Shown here: positions 1-6,782 of the stretch, one piece after another
Numbering within the stretch: the stretch's first letter is position 1
Layout of the letters: every line of letters starts with the position of its first letter
Assembly (NCBI GenBank): GCA_964525165.1
Contig: CAZGGG010000061.1
Span: 1-16,596 of the forward strand
DNA length: 16,596 nt
Source: JAWLFI01 sp964525165
GTDB taxonomy: Bacteria > Bacteroidota > Bacteroidia > Chitinophagales > Saprospiraceae
Reading direction: 5' to 3'
Program-made: the position numbers and the translations under genes
The notes under the pieces: model-generated
What the model saw: only the letters and a program-made list of their open reading frames with translations
The model's database searches: none
What the model was told of the DNA's origin: nothing

Positions 1-446
1 TAGAAATGGTGCAGCTGAAAGTTCCAGTGGTATGTTATGTTATCGGAGAAGGGGCTTCAGGAGGCGCGATCGGTATTGGGATGGGGGATCGCGTATTTAT
101 GCTGGAAAATACCTGGTACTCTGTAATTTCTCCAGAATCCTGCTCTTCTATCCTATGGAGAAGTTGGGATTACAAAGAACAAGCTGCCGAAGCGCTTAAG
201 CTAACTGCAGAGCATATGCACGAGTTTAATTTGGTTGATGGCATCATCAAAGAGCCCTTGGGCGGAGCACACTCTAATGCTGAAGAAATGGCGAAACTGC
301 TGAAAAGACATTTGAAAAAGCAGGTGGCTGAACTCTATGAAATGTCTCCCGAAGAGCGCATTGAGGCACGGATTCAGAAGTTTAGCAGTATGGGGCATTT
401 CAAGAAAATAGAAAAAACAGAGGAGCCGGAAGAGGCGAAAGATTAA
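1..446 (+). CDS. accA: Acetyl-CoA carboxylase carboxyltransferase subunit alpha (3' part)
   Basis: Partial gene: the reading frame is open from the left edge (first complete codon at base 3) and ends with TAA at 444-446, giving about 148 C-terminal residues of a protein usually near 320. The alpha subunit pairs with AccD to transfer CO2 from carboxybiotin to acetyl-CoA, making malonyl-CoA in the cytoplasm, the first committed step of fatty-acid synthesis. Seen directly: the glycine-rich crotonase-fold stretch VIGEGASGGA, then YSVISPESCSSILW and IIKEPLGGAH, all hallmarks of AccA. The tail is charged (EKTEEPEEAKD) and ends a little beyond the E. coli protein. Its stop codon overlaps the stop of the convergent membrane-hydrolase gene, so there is no room for a terminator between them. 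Identity is secure; the start lies outside the window. Confidence 0.97.
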   Translation, partial: EMVQLKVPVVCYVIGEGASGGAIGIGMGDRVFMLENTWYSVISPESCSSILWRSWDYKEQAAEALKLTAEHMHEFNLVDGIIKEPLGGAHSNAEEMAKLLKRHLKKQVAELYEMSPEERIEARIQKFSSMGHFKKIEKTEEPEEAKD

Positions 447-1660
447 CCTTCTTTTATAGTCGGAATGCCATTCCAAAGTTTAGCCCGAAACTGTTCTAAT
501 ACATTGATTAGCCCTTCCTGATCCCGAACTTCTTCAACTTGCCATTTACCCTCATCGGTTTGTAACAGACGAAACCCAAAGCCTGTATCTACCCTATCTT
601 GAGAATGAAAGGCAAATCTGAGATCTTTGAACACATACTCTTTTTCACTCAGCTTTTGCAGAGTGTAGAATCCATCTGAAAACCAAATGAGCCGACCCAC
701 TCCTACCGCTTTGAGTTCAGGCAAAATGGATTCTTGATATTTAGCAATGGTCTTCATTTTACCCCATTCCTCAGTGCCGGAATGGTATTCCATGAGGTAA
801 TATTCATTATCCCCCTCTGCTACAATGTTCCAAAGAACATTATTCATCGGTGAAGGTGTCGCAATCAATCGTTCCACCTCTATCTGATTTTGCCGTAAGG
901 CAGTCGAAGCAGCTTGCTTTACTTGTGCAGCATTCCAAAAGGTGAAGAGCATATATCCGGAGCTTAAGATAAGGCCTAAGGTATTGGAAATACGCCCCCA
1001 TCGCACAACGCCCACAATTCCCAGTAATAAAGGCAAGGTATATAGAGGGTCTACAACGAAAATATTATGGAAACTAGCGCGATAGAGGGTGAAAGGATAG
1101 AATATCTGAGTGCCATAGGTGGTACAAACATCAATGAACACATGCGTTAGAAAGGCCATAAAGAAGAAAAGATAAATGAGGGAGGTTGAAGAATCTGCCC
1201 CCTTAAAACGAGCAGAGTCGGCCTTGAACCACTGCTTCCAATGAAATCCTATATATACTGTGATCATCAGTCCCAGCAGCCCGGAAATCCAAGCAGCGGG
1301 CGTACCCAATAAGACAAATCCAACGACGAAGCTATACCCCAAACCGAAGATGCCGGCAATCGCAAGCAGGACGATCTTCAACCATCGCATGATGCGAAAT
1401 GTGCCCCAACGGAATCGATAATAATATCGAAAAAGAGGGATCATGAGCAAAGGAGCCAGTAGAATAAAAGTAATAGAGTGGGTGAAACCTCTGTGAAAGG
1501 CCAAGCCTTCGATCTCATCCAACCAAACATTTCCTATCACATCCAGGTCAGGAATCGTCCCCCCTACTGCCCCCCAAAGCAAAGCCTTATGACCCCACTG
1601 CTTGCCAGCCACCGCATAGCCTACCGATGCGCCTAATGCCATTTGCGTTAATGAGTCCAT
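443..1660 (-). CDS. YdjM-like membrane-bound metal-dependent hydrolase
   Basis: A 405-residue integral membrane protein of the YdjM/DUF457 type, annotated in databases as inner-membrane metal-dependent hydrolase; the physiological substrate is not established. Seen in the sequence: the N-terminal signature MDSLTQMALGASVGYA, H24, the IPDLD motif (D38, D40), HRGFTHS (H56, H61), HVFIDVCTTYG (H173, D177) and a VVDPLY stretch around D204. These conserved His/Asp residues would form the metal site. About seven hydrophobic segments lie between residues 60 and 245. Residues 245-405 form a soluble tail that I do not recognise and that short relatives such as E. coli YdjM (about 200 residues) lack. The start overlaps the preceding gene by 13 bases, so it is probably the last gene of the acpP-fabF-rnc transcript. 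Family confident, function unknown. Confidence 0.85.
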   Translation of the reverse strand: MDSLTQMALGASVGYAVAGKQWGHKALLWGAVGGTIPDLDVIGNVWLDEIEGLAFHRGFTHSITFILLAPLLMIPLFRYYYRFRWGTFRIMRWLKIVLLAIAGIFGLGYSFVVGFVLLGTPAAWISGLLGLMITVYIGFHWKQWFKADSARFKGADSSTSLIYLFFFMAFLTHVFIDVCTTYGTQIFYPFTLYRASFHNIFVVDPLYTLPLLLGIVGVVRWGRISNTLGLILSSGYMLFTFWNAAQVKQAASTALRQNQIEVERLIATPSPMNNVLWNIVAEGDNEYYLMEYHSGTEEWGKMKTIAKYQESILPELKAVGVGRLIWFSDGFYTLQKLSEKEYVFKDLRFAFHSQDRVDTGFGFRLLQTDEGKWQVEEVRDQEGLINVLEQFRAKLWNGIPTIKEG

Positions 1661-2592
1661 ATAGTGTCTTTAAGAGGAATGATGCCTCCCTCGTTTAGTA
1701 AACTTTTCATGGCCAATTGACCTTGTTGCCAAACCGCGAAAAAATGAAAAGGTTGACCTTGACTATAGAATAACAGACGTGCCGCATCATCTGCATGATG
1801 GATCTGTGCCCCAAGCCGACCATCGACATCCGAAAGGAAAAACCCTTCCTCATTGTTATGTATGCAGTTTTGCTCCATAATCAATGGAAAATAAGACTTC
1901 CATGGGTAGGCATTGACCGAACGAAGCAGATGTTGCTGCAAGGTAGACCATTTACGAATTCCTTTCCAAAATGGTGTAGAAGCTACTCTTTTACGTTGAA
2001 GGACCTTTGCCCTATGCGGGAGAACATTCGGATAGAATTGCAGCTTTGCATAATAGACGGCGCCCACTTCCCAAGGGTCGTCAAATTCATTGGATCGAAA
2101 CAAAAAATCCAATAAAAGGGCGATTTTACCTTTTTGCCGGGATTGCAAAAAGACACGCCGTTCACTCAGGTTTTCCACTTGCTGAATTTCTTGTCCCAGG
2201 ACCACCCATTGATCTTCTATTTCGGGAATAGCCTGCCAGGCTTTCCGCTTGAGCTTCATTCCGGCTGTCAATAATAGATCTATTTGTGCCAGAGAATCGA
2301 AGCTTTCAATTTGTAGCAGTGATCTTGCGACCAGCGACTGCTGGGTAATGATGCCCATCCATTCTTTAACATCCCCCTGGTCAAACAAAGCTGCGGCCAA
2401 ACGTAATTGACGAGCCATACTGCCATTCCCGGCATCTACCAGCAAGGCTGCCAACTGCTCTAAGGAGGATTGATTCTGGTCGATATATTGGAGCCCCTGA
2501 GACAGAACATCTTCCCACCAAAGCAAAAATTGCCTTGCTCCATATTGCATATTGGGAATCTTGGAAACGGAAACAATATCTTCTAATTCCAT
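1648..2592 (-). CDS. SWIM-family protein lacking the SWIM zinc finger
   Basis: A soluble protein of 314 residues from the ATG at 2592; a GTG one codon upstream (2595) is an alternative start. Both overlap the rnc stop codon. By recollection of the family, the sequence follows the C-terminal part of bacterial 'SWIM zinc finger family proteins': FLLWWEDVLSQGL matches the family's (E)LxxWLxDLxRxGL, then AALLVDAGNGSMARQLR matches AARMVDAQAPGLARxLR, DQWVVLGQE matches DxWLVLGQ, and later come ALLLDFLF, a YPNVLPHRA stretch, and a WRLLALSGGxPVTVFGEW-like block near LLFYSQGQPFHFFAVWQ. The CxCPSxxxPCKH finger that normally precedes these blocks is absent; the protein has a single cysteine (near residue 235). 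No signal peptide or membrane segment is seen. Function unknown. The family assignment is from remembered motifs, not a search. Confidence 0.65.
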   Translation of the reverse strand: MELEDIVSVSKIPNMQYGARQFLLWWEDVLSQGLQYIDQNQSSLEQLAALLVDAGNGSMARQLRLAAALFDQGDVKEWMGIITQQSLVARSLLQIESFDSLAQIDLLLTAGMKLKRKAWQAIPEIEDQWVVLGQEIQQVENLSERRVFLQSRQKGKIALLLDFLFRSNEFDDPWEVGAVYYAKLQFYPNVLPHRAKVLQRKRVASTPFWKGIRKWSTLQQHLLRSVNAYPWKSYFPLIMEQNCIHNNEEGFFLSDVDGRLGAQIHHADDAARLLFYSQGQPFHFFAVWQQGQLAMKSLLNEGGIIPLKDTIWTH

Positions 2593-3347
2593 CACATAGC
2601 GGTAGGCACACCATGCTGCATGGATGCATCAATCAGATTCATGGAGAGCAAGGCATCCTTGGAAGCCTTTTGCTCAGCACTTTTCTTATTGTAATCTGTT
2701 GCTGTGGAAACTTGTTTTTGGTCAATGTAAACGGCTACTTCAAAGCAGTCCCTCTTGTCTTGCTTGAATCTTTTCAACAATCGATAATCCACTGCATGGT
2801 TCTCTTTCTGTCCCCATTCCAGCAACTTGCTTTTGAAATTATCATCCCAATGCTCCATCTTTTTCATATCGAGATAATCCTTCAAAATGCAGTTCACCAC
2901 ATAGTCATGAGTAGCAGCATAACCGCGATCAAGATATATCGCTCCAATCAAAGCCTCCAAAGCATTACCCAACATAGAGTTGCTGAGCTCTGTGGAGTTC
3001 AATTCATTTAAAAAGATATCCAATTCCATACTGCGAGCTACCTCATTCAGGGTTTTTCGCTTGACAATTTTCGCCCGCATTTTGGTAAGAAAACCCTCAT
3101 CATTACTCGGATATTTCTTGAAGAGGTATTCGGCTACTACCGTGCTCAATATGCTATCCCCTAAAAACTCCAGCCTTTCGTTGCTTTGCACAACCGGAGA
3201 TTGTAAATCTTGATTAGAACGATGAAAAAAGGCAAGCTTGTATAAGGATAGATTGGCGGGTGTGAAACCCAACAACGTCCTTAATCGAAGCGTAAAGCCT
3301 CGATCAGGAGAAAAATATCTATTGTATGCCTTTCGGATCAATGTCAT
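2592..3347 (-). CDS. rnc: Ribonuclease III
   Basis: 251 residues. The enzyme cuts double-stranded RNA as a dimer, in rRNA precursor processing and mRNA decay in the cytoplasm. Seen: the RNase III signature NERLEFLGDS at residues 56-65 (E60, D64), the second catalytic helix with EALIGAIYLDRG (E131), and a C-terminal double-stranded-RNA-binding domain at about residues 166-240 ending in the typical KKSAEQKASKDAL. An N-terminal extension of about 20 basic residues precedes the catalytic domain. The metal-ligand position normally occupied by Asp three residues before E131 is Asn here (N128). The start ATG overlaps the fabF stop (ATGA, 3344-3347), and its own stop overlaps the next start, so it is translated within the fabF operon. 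The fabF-rnc pairing is usual in Bacteroidota. Confidence 0.96.
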   Translation of the reverse strand: MTLIRKAYNRYFSPDRGFTLRLRTLLGFTPANLSLYKLAFFHRSNQDLQSPVVQSNERLEFLGDSILSTVVAEYLFKKYPSNDEGFLTKMRAKIVKRKTLNEVARSMELDIFLNELNSTELSNSMLGNALEALIGAIYLDRGYAATHDYVVNCILKDYLDMKKMEHWDDNFKSKLLEWGQKENHAVDYRLLKRFKQDKRDCFEVAVYIDQKQVSTATDYNKKSAEQKASKDALLSMNLIDASMQHGVPTAM

Positions 3348-4594
3348 TCAAATCTCTTAACGATCACCGATGAATTATGCCCTCCGAATCCAAATGTATT
3401 GCTTAAGAAAGCATTCACTGTTTTCTCTTGTGCCTCATTAAAGGTAAGGTTCACTTTGGAGTCAATGTCCGGATCATCCGTAAAGTGATTAATGGTCGGT
3501 GGTACAAATCCTTGCTGGATGGCAGCAATTCCGGCAGCCGTTTCCAATGCGCCTGCTGCACCTAAAAGATGGCCGGTCATAGACTTGGTGGAACTTACAT
3601 TAAGACGATAAGCGTGATCACCAAATACTTTTTGAATCGCTTTCACTTCGGCCACATCGCCTAAGGGTGTGGAGGTTCCGTGTACATTGACATAATCAAT
3701 TTGATCCGCATTCATCTTAGCATCAGCCAGCGCGAGTTTCATTACATTCCGGGCGCCTAAGCCCTCCGGATGTGGAGCGGTCATATGATAAGCATCTGCC
3801 GTCATGCCACCACCTACGACTTCGGCTAGGATTACCGCTCCTCTGGCTTTTGCGTGCTCATAGGATTCAAGGATAAGAGCAGCAGCTCCTTCTCCCAGTA
3901 CGAATCCATCTCTGTCTTTATCAAAAGGCCTTGAAGCCGTAAGTGGGTCATCATTTCGCTCCGACAAAGCTTTCATGCTACTAAATCCACCAATGCCTGT
4001 TTTGGTAACGGCTGCTTCAGACCCTCCGGCCACGATCACATCTGCTCGTCCCATTCGAATGTAATCGAACGCATTGATCATCGCATGTGTAGAGGAAGCA
4101 CAAGCAGATACCGTCCCATAATTGATCCCCATCAATCCATACTTAATAGATATATGACCGGGAGCAATATCCGAGATCATCTTAGGTATCATAAAAGGAT
4201 TGTACCTCGGGGTTTCACTATTGGTATTTGCCTCGATCTCAGTTTCTAAAGATTTCAGCCCTCCTATTCCGGAACCCCAGATGACACCCATTCGCTCTTT
4301 GTTCAGCGAAGCGTCATTCATATCGATTCCGGATTGTTGAATGGCCTCTTCAGTAGCCACCAGGGCATACTGTGAGAATTCATCCAATCTTCTAGCCTCT
4401 CTTCTGTCTAGGTAGTCCTGAGCATTAAAATCCTTCACCTCACAGGCAAACTGTGTCTTGAATGCTGAGGCATCAAATCGGGTGATAGGAGCTGCTCCGG
4501 AACGACCGGATTTTAAGCCTTGTACAAATGCAGCGTAACTATTCCCGATCGGGCTTAATACGCCAATTCCTGTTATCACTACTCGCTTCATCAT
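3344..4594 (-). CDS. fabF: 3-oxoacyl-[acyl-carrier-protein] synthase II (KAS II)
   Basis: 416 residues, normal family length. It condenses malonyl-ACP with acyl-ACP in the elongation cycle of type II fatty-acid synthesis, in the cytoplasm. Seen: the thiolase-fold start VVITGIGVLSPIG, the nucleophile Cys165 in VSACASSTHAM, the two active-site histidines H305 (VNVHGTSTPLGD) and H342 (TGHLLGAAGALE), conserved Lys337, and the C-terminal NTFGFGGHNSSVI loop. Two ATG codons stand in tandem at the start (4594 and 4591), either of which could be used. No Shine-Dalgarno sequence precedes them. It lies 122 bases downstream of acpP, whose product carries its substrates, and overlaps rnc by four bases. 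Confidence 0.98.
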   Translation of the reverse strand: MMKRVVITGIGVLSPIGNSYAAFVQGLKSGRSGAAPITRFDASAFKTQFACEVKDFNAQDYLDRREARRLDEFSQYALVATEEAIQQSGIDMNDASLNKERMGVIWGSGIGGLKSLETEIEANTNSETPRYNPFMIPKMISDIAPGHISIKYGLMGINYGTVSACASSTHAMINAFDYIRMGRADVIVAGGSEAAVTKTGIGGFSSMKALSERNDDPLTASRPFDKDRDGFVLGEGAAALILESYEHAKARGAVILAEVVGGGMTADAYHMTAPHPEGLGARNVMKLALADAKMNADQIDYVNVHGTSTPLGDVAEVKAIQKVFGDHAYRLNVSSTKSMTGHLLGAAGALETAAGIAAIQQGFVPPTINHFTDDPDIDSKVNLTFNEAQEKTVNAFLSNTFGFGGHNSSVIVKRFE

Positions 4595-4632
4595 ATTGCG
4601 GTTTAGTAGGCCTAAAATATAAAATAATCATC

Positions 4633-4654
4633 AGACCCTTTTCCGAAAGGGTCT
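4633..4654 (-). terminator. Second hairpin between acpP and fabF
   Basis: A perfect 9-bp inverted repeat (AGACCCTTT / AAAGGGTCT) with a 4-base loop. On the minus strand it is followed by GATGATTATTTTATATTTT, an A/T-rich but interrupted tract, so it is at best a weak terminator. It sits about 40 bases upstream of the fabF start, just beyond the stronger acpP terminator. It could be a back-up terminator, an RNA processing or stabilising element, or a structured fabF leader. Confidence 0.5.
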
Positions 4655-4691
4655 AAACAAAAAACATCCACAAACTTGTCGCTTGTGGATG
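4655..4691 (-). terminator. Intrinsic terminator after acpP
   Basis: On the minus strand a perfect 9-bp stem (CATCCACAA / TTGTGGATG, loop of 9 bases) is followed directly by TTTTTTGTTT, the layout of an intrinsic terminator. It begins 25 bases past the acpP stop. Since fabF follows on the same strand, it probably ends most acpP transcripts and lets a fraction read through, in keeping with the high demand for acyl carrier protein. Partial read-through is inferred. Confidence 0.82.
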
Positions 4692-4716
4692 CTAAATGTT
4701 TACGTTTTCGTAAGCT

Positions 4717-4953
4717 TTACTTTGTTTCTTTCTCTAAGTAAGTAATCGCGTCACCAACGGTTTGAATATCTTCTGCCTGCTCATCAGGAATAGAAATATC
4801 AAACTCTTTTTCAAACTCCATGATCAATTCTACTGTATCTAGTGAGTCAGCACCCAAGTCATTTGTGAAACTTGCTTCAGGAGTAATCTCAGAAGCATCC
4901 ACTCCTAATTTGTCGATGATGATGTTTTTAACTTTTTCTGCTACTTCAGACAT
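4717..4953 (-). CDS. acpP: Acyl carrier protein
   Basis: 78 residues, acidic, full family length. It carries growing acyl chains on a 4'-phosphopantetheine arm through fatty-acid synthesis and donates them to lipid synthesis. Seen: the attachment site GADSLDTVELIMEFE with Ser37 in the DSL motif, and the four-helix pattern of the family (VKNIIIDKLGV near the N-terminus, FDISIPDEQAEDIQTVGDA near the C-terminus). The ATG at 4953 is preceded by an A-rich leader with no Shine-Dalgarno sequence, as usual in Bacteroidota. It has its own promoter (5011-5042) and terminator (4655-4691), so it is likely expressed more strongly than the fabF genes downstream. Confidence 0.98.
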   Translation of the reverse strand: MSEVAEKVKNIIIDKLGVDASEITPEASFTNDLGADSLDTVELIMEFEKEFDISIPDEQAEDIQTVGDAITYLEKETK

Positions 4954-5010
4954 TGTTTATCTTTTTGATTCTACGCAAAAATAAGGTTTCCCTCGGATTA
5001 AAGTAAGTAA

Positions 5011-5042
5011 CAAAGATAAAACACAATCAGCTATTTATCCAA
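5011..5042 (-). promoter_or_regulatory. Probable acpP promoter (Bacteroidota type)
   Basis: On the minus strand TATCTTTG (5018 to 5011) matches the Bacteroidota -7 consensus TAnnTTTG exactly. A TTG (5042-5040) lies 21 bases upstream, an acceptable spacing for the -33 element. The -7 element ends about 57 bases before the acpP ATG, giving a leader of roughly 50 bases. Assigned by motif only. Confidence 0.55.
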
Positions 5043-5160
5043 TTTACGCCCTATCGAGTTACAATAGGTCCTAATCAAAGGCGGCGCCAAGCTGAACAAT
5101 CCTATCGATAACCTACTCATTATCAACACATTTTACTACCACCCCCTTAAGGTTAATAAA

Positions 5161-5189
5161 ACAGCAATCTGCCTTTCGGCAAAAGCTGT
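5161..5189. repeat. Compound inverted repeat in the acpP-pyk gap
   Basis: Outer arms ACAGC / GCTGT (5161-5165 and 5185-5189) enclose inner arms TGCC / GGCA (5170-5173 and 5178-5181). On the minus strand the inner loop reads GAAA, a stable GNRA tetraloop, and the structure is followed by TTTTATTAACC. It lies upstream of both recognised starts. It could end a leftward transcript, be part of an unannotated small RNA, or be a protein-binding site. The stems are short, so confidence is low. Confidence 0.3.
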
Positions 5190-5302
5190 ATAGAGTCATC
5201 CTAACAATTTTACGTAGCCATAAATCACTTCAGAGATATAAAACCAATGTGAAGCGAATGCTAATATATGATAGATGTTATGGGCATAATACTTGCAGTT
5301 AG

Positions 5303-5310
5303 TATCTTCG
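5303..5310 (+). promoter_or_regulatory. Weak candidate -7 element for pyk
   Basis: TATCTTCG differs from TAnnTTTG at one fixed position and would place the transcript start about 14 bases before the pyk ATG. No TTG is found at the expected -33 distance (the closest match is TTA at 5278-5280). Tentative. Confidence 0.25.
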
Positions 5311-5330
5311 AGACATAAAGAAAAAGAAAT

Positions 5331-6764
5331 ATGCAAAGGGTTGATAACCAAAATACCAAGATCGTGGCTACCCTGGGGCCGGCTTCCGATAGTAAAGAAA
5401 TGATGTTAGAATTGATCAAAGAAGGTGTTGATGTCTTTCGAATCAATTTCTCCCATGGCTCTCACGAGCAACATTTGGAAACCATCCAGCGAATCCATGA
5501 ACTAAATAAGGAAACAGGTCTGCACATAGGCATACTTGCAGACTTACAAGGGCCTAAATTACGAGTTGGTAAAATCGAAGGAGACGGAATCGAACTCAAA
5601 AAGGGAGATCGAATTACGTTCACGAATGAGGAATGTATCGGCAACAACGAACGTGTCTACATGTCTTACGACAAATTCCCCACCGATGTTCAAGCCGGCG
5701 AAAGAGTCTTGTTGGATGATGGAAAACTGGTGTTCAAAGTGGTCAATACCAACAAGCTAGATAAGGTTGAATTAGAGGTGGTATTTGGTGGAAAATTGTC
5801 TTCTAACAAAGGGGTGAATTTACCGGAAACAGCTATTTCACTGCCTTCATTGACAGAAAAAGACCTAAAGGATCTAGAATTTTTAATGGGACAAGATGTT
5901 CACTGGATTGCGCTTTCTTTCGTGCGCTCGTCAAGGGATATCAAAGGCCTGCGAGAAATTCTTAAGGAAAACAATCATCCGGCAAAAATCATAGCAAAGA
6001 TCGAGAAACCAGAGGCCATTGCTAAAATTGATAAAATTATCAAGCATGCGAACGCCATTATGGTCGCACGGGGGGATCTGGGTGTTGAAGTTCCTATTGA
6101 GGAACTGCCGGCTTTGCAAAAAGAAATTATCAAAAAGTGTATTCAGGCCGGTAAACCGGTGATCGTGGCCACACAGATGATGGAATCAATGATCGAAAAC
6201 CCGAGTCCTACTCGTGCTGAGGTCACCGATGTGGCCAATGCTGTGTTGGATGGTGCAGATGCTGTGATGTTATCCGCCGAAACTTCCGTTGGAAAGCACC
6301 CGGCAAGGGTTGTTCAGGCTATGAATAAAATCATAGAAGAAGCTGAAAAACACTACCATTTGGATGCCAAGCGACCTAGTCCAAATCCAGCCTCTAAAAC
6401 CTTTTATTCTGATGTGGTGTGCATTACTTCGGCCAGAATGGCTGAAGAGGTCAATGCCTCAGCTATTATTGGAATGACTGTGAGTGGTTACACCGCCTTT
6501 AAAGTTTCCAGCTATCGGCCTGATTGTGACATTTACATATTTTCAACCAACCATCACATTCTTGCCACCCTCAATTTGGTATGGGGTGTAAGATGCTTCT
6601 ATTATGGTAAGTTTACGACTACCGATGAAACACATAAGGATGTTGAGCAAATTTTGAAAGAAAATACGGATATCAAGAAGGGAGACGTGATCATCAATAC
6701 AGGAGCCATGCCTATTGAAGAGAGAGGGCGTACCAACATGATGAAGATCTCTATTGTCAAATAA
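5331..6764 (+). CDS. pyk: Pyruvate kinase
   Basis: 477 residues, typical length. It transfers phosphate from phosphoenolpyruvate to ADP, giving pyruvate and ATP, the last step of glycolysis. Seen: TKIVATLGPAS at the N-terminus, R37 in FRINFSHG, DLQGPKLRVG around residue 71 leading into the B domain (about 80-165), the catalytic Lys223 in IIAKIEKPEA, the signature IMVARGDLGVE at 243-253, and TDVANAVLDGADAVMLSAET at about 299-318. The C-terminal allosteric-type domain (about 350-477) is complete. The ATG has an A-rich leader (AAAGAAAAAGAAAT) and no Shine-Dalgarno sequence. It opens the rightward gene run, with 18 bases to the next gene. Confidence 0.98.
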   Translation: MQRVDNQNTKIVATLGPASDSKEMMLELIKEGVDVFRINFSHGSHEQHLETIQRIHELNKETGLHIGILADLQGPKLRVGKIEGDGIELKKGDRITFTNEECIGNNERVYMSYDKFPTDVQAGERVLLDDGKLVFKVVNTNKLDKVELEVVFGGKLSSNKGVNLPETAISLPSLTEKDLKDLEFLMGQDVHWIALSFVRSSRDIKGLREILKENNHPAKIIAKIEKPEAIAKIDKIIKHANAIMVARGDLGVEVPIEELPALQKEIIKKCIQAGKPVIVATQMMESMIENPSPTRAEVTDVANAVLDGADAVMLSAETSVGKHPARVVQAMNKIIEEAEKHYHLDAKRPSPNPASKTFYSDVVCITSARMAEEVNASAIIGMTVSGYTAFKVSSYRPDCDIYIFSTNHHILATLNLVWGVRCFYYGKFTTTDETHKDVEQILKENTDIKKGDVIINTGAMPIEERGRTNMMKISIVK

Positions 6765-6782
6765 ACCTCTAATCCCCCTATT

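Larger units (their letters stand above)
4954..5330. other. Divergent intergenic region between acpP and pyk
   Basis: 377 bases without a convincing gene. It holds the probable acpP promoter near its left end, the leaders of both genes, a compound inverted repeat at 5161-5189, and a weak candidate pyk promoter close to the pyk start. The only open frames are short, with no family resemblance. The middle part (about 5050-5160 and 5190-5290) shows nothing I can assign. Confidence 0.6.

Noticed and set aside
2535..3011. Plus-strand open frame of 158 codons antisense to rnc
   Set aside because: It is opposite a well-supported gene in an overlapping position, and its translation is an irregular hydrophobic/Cys-rich string with no motif.
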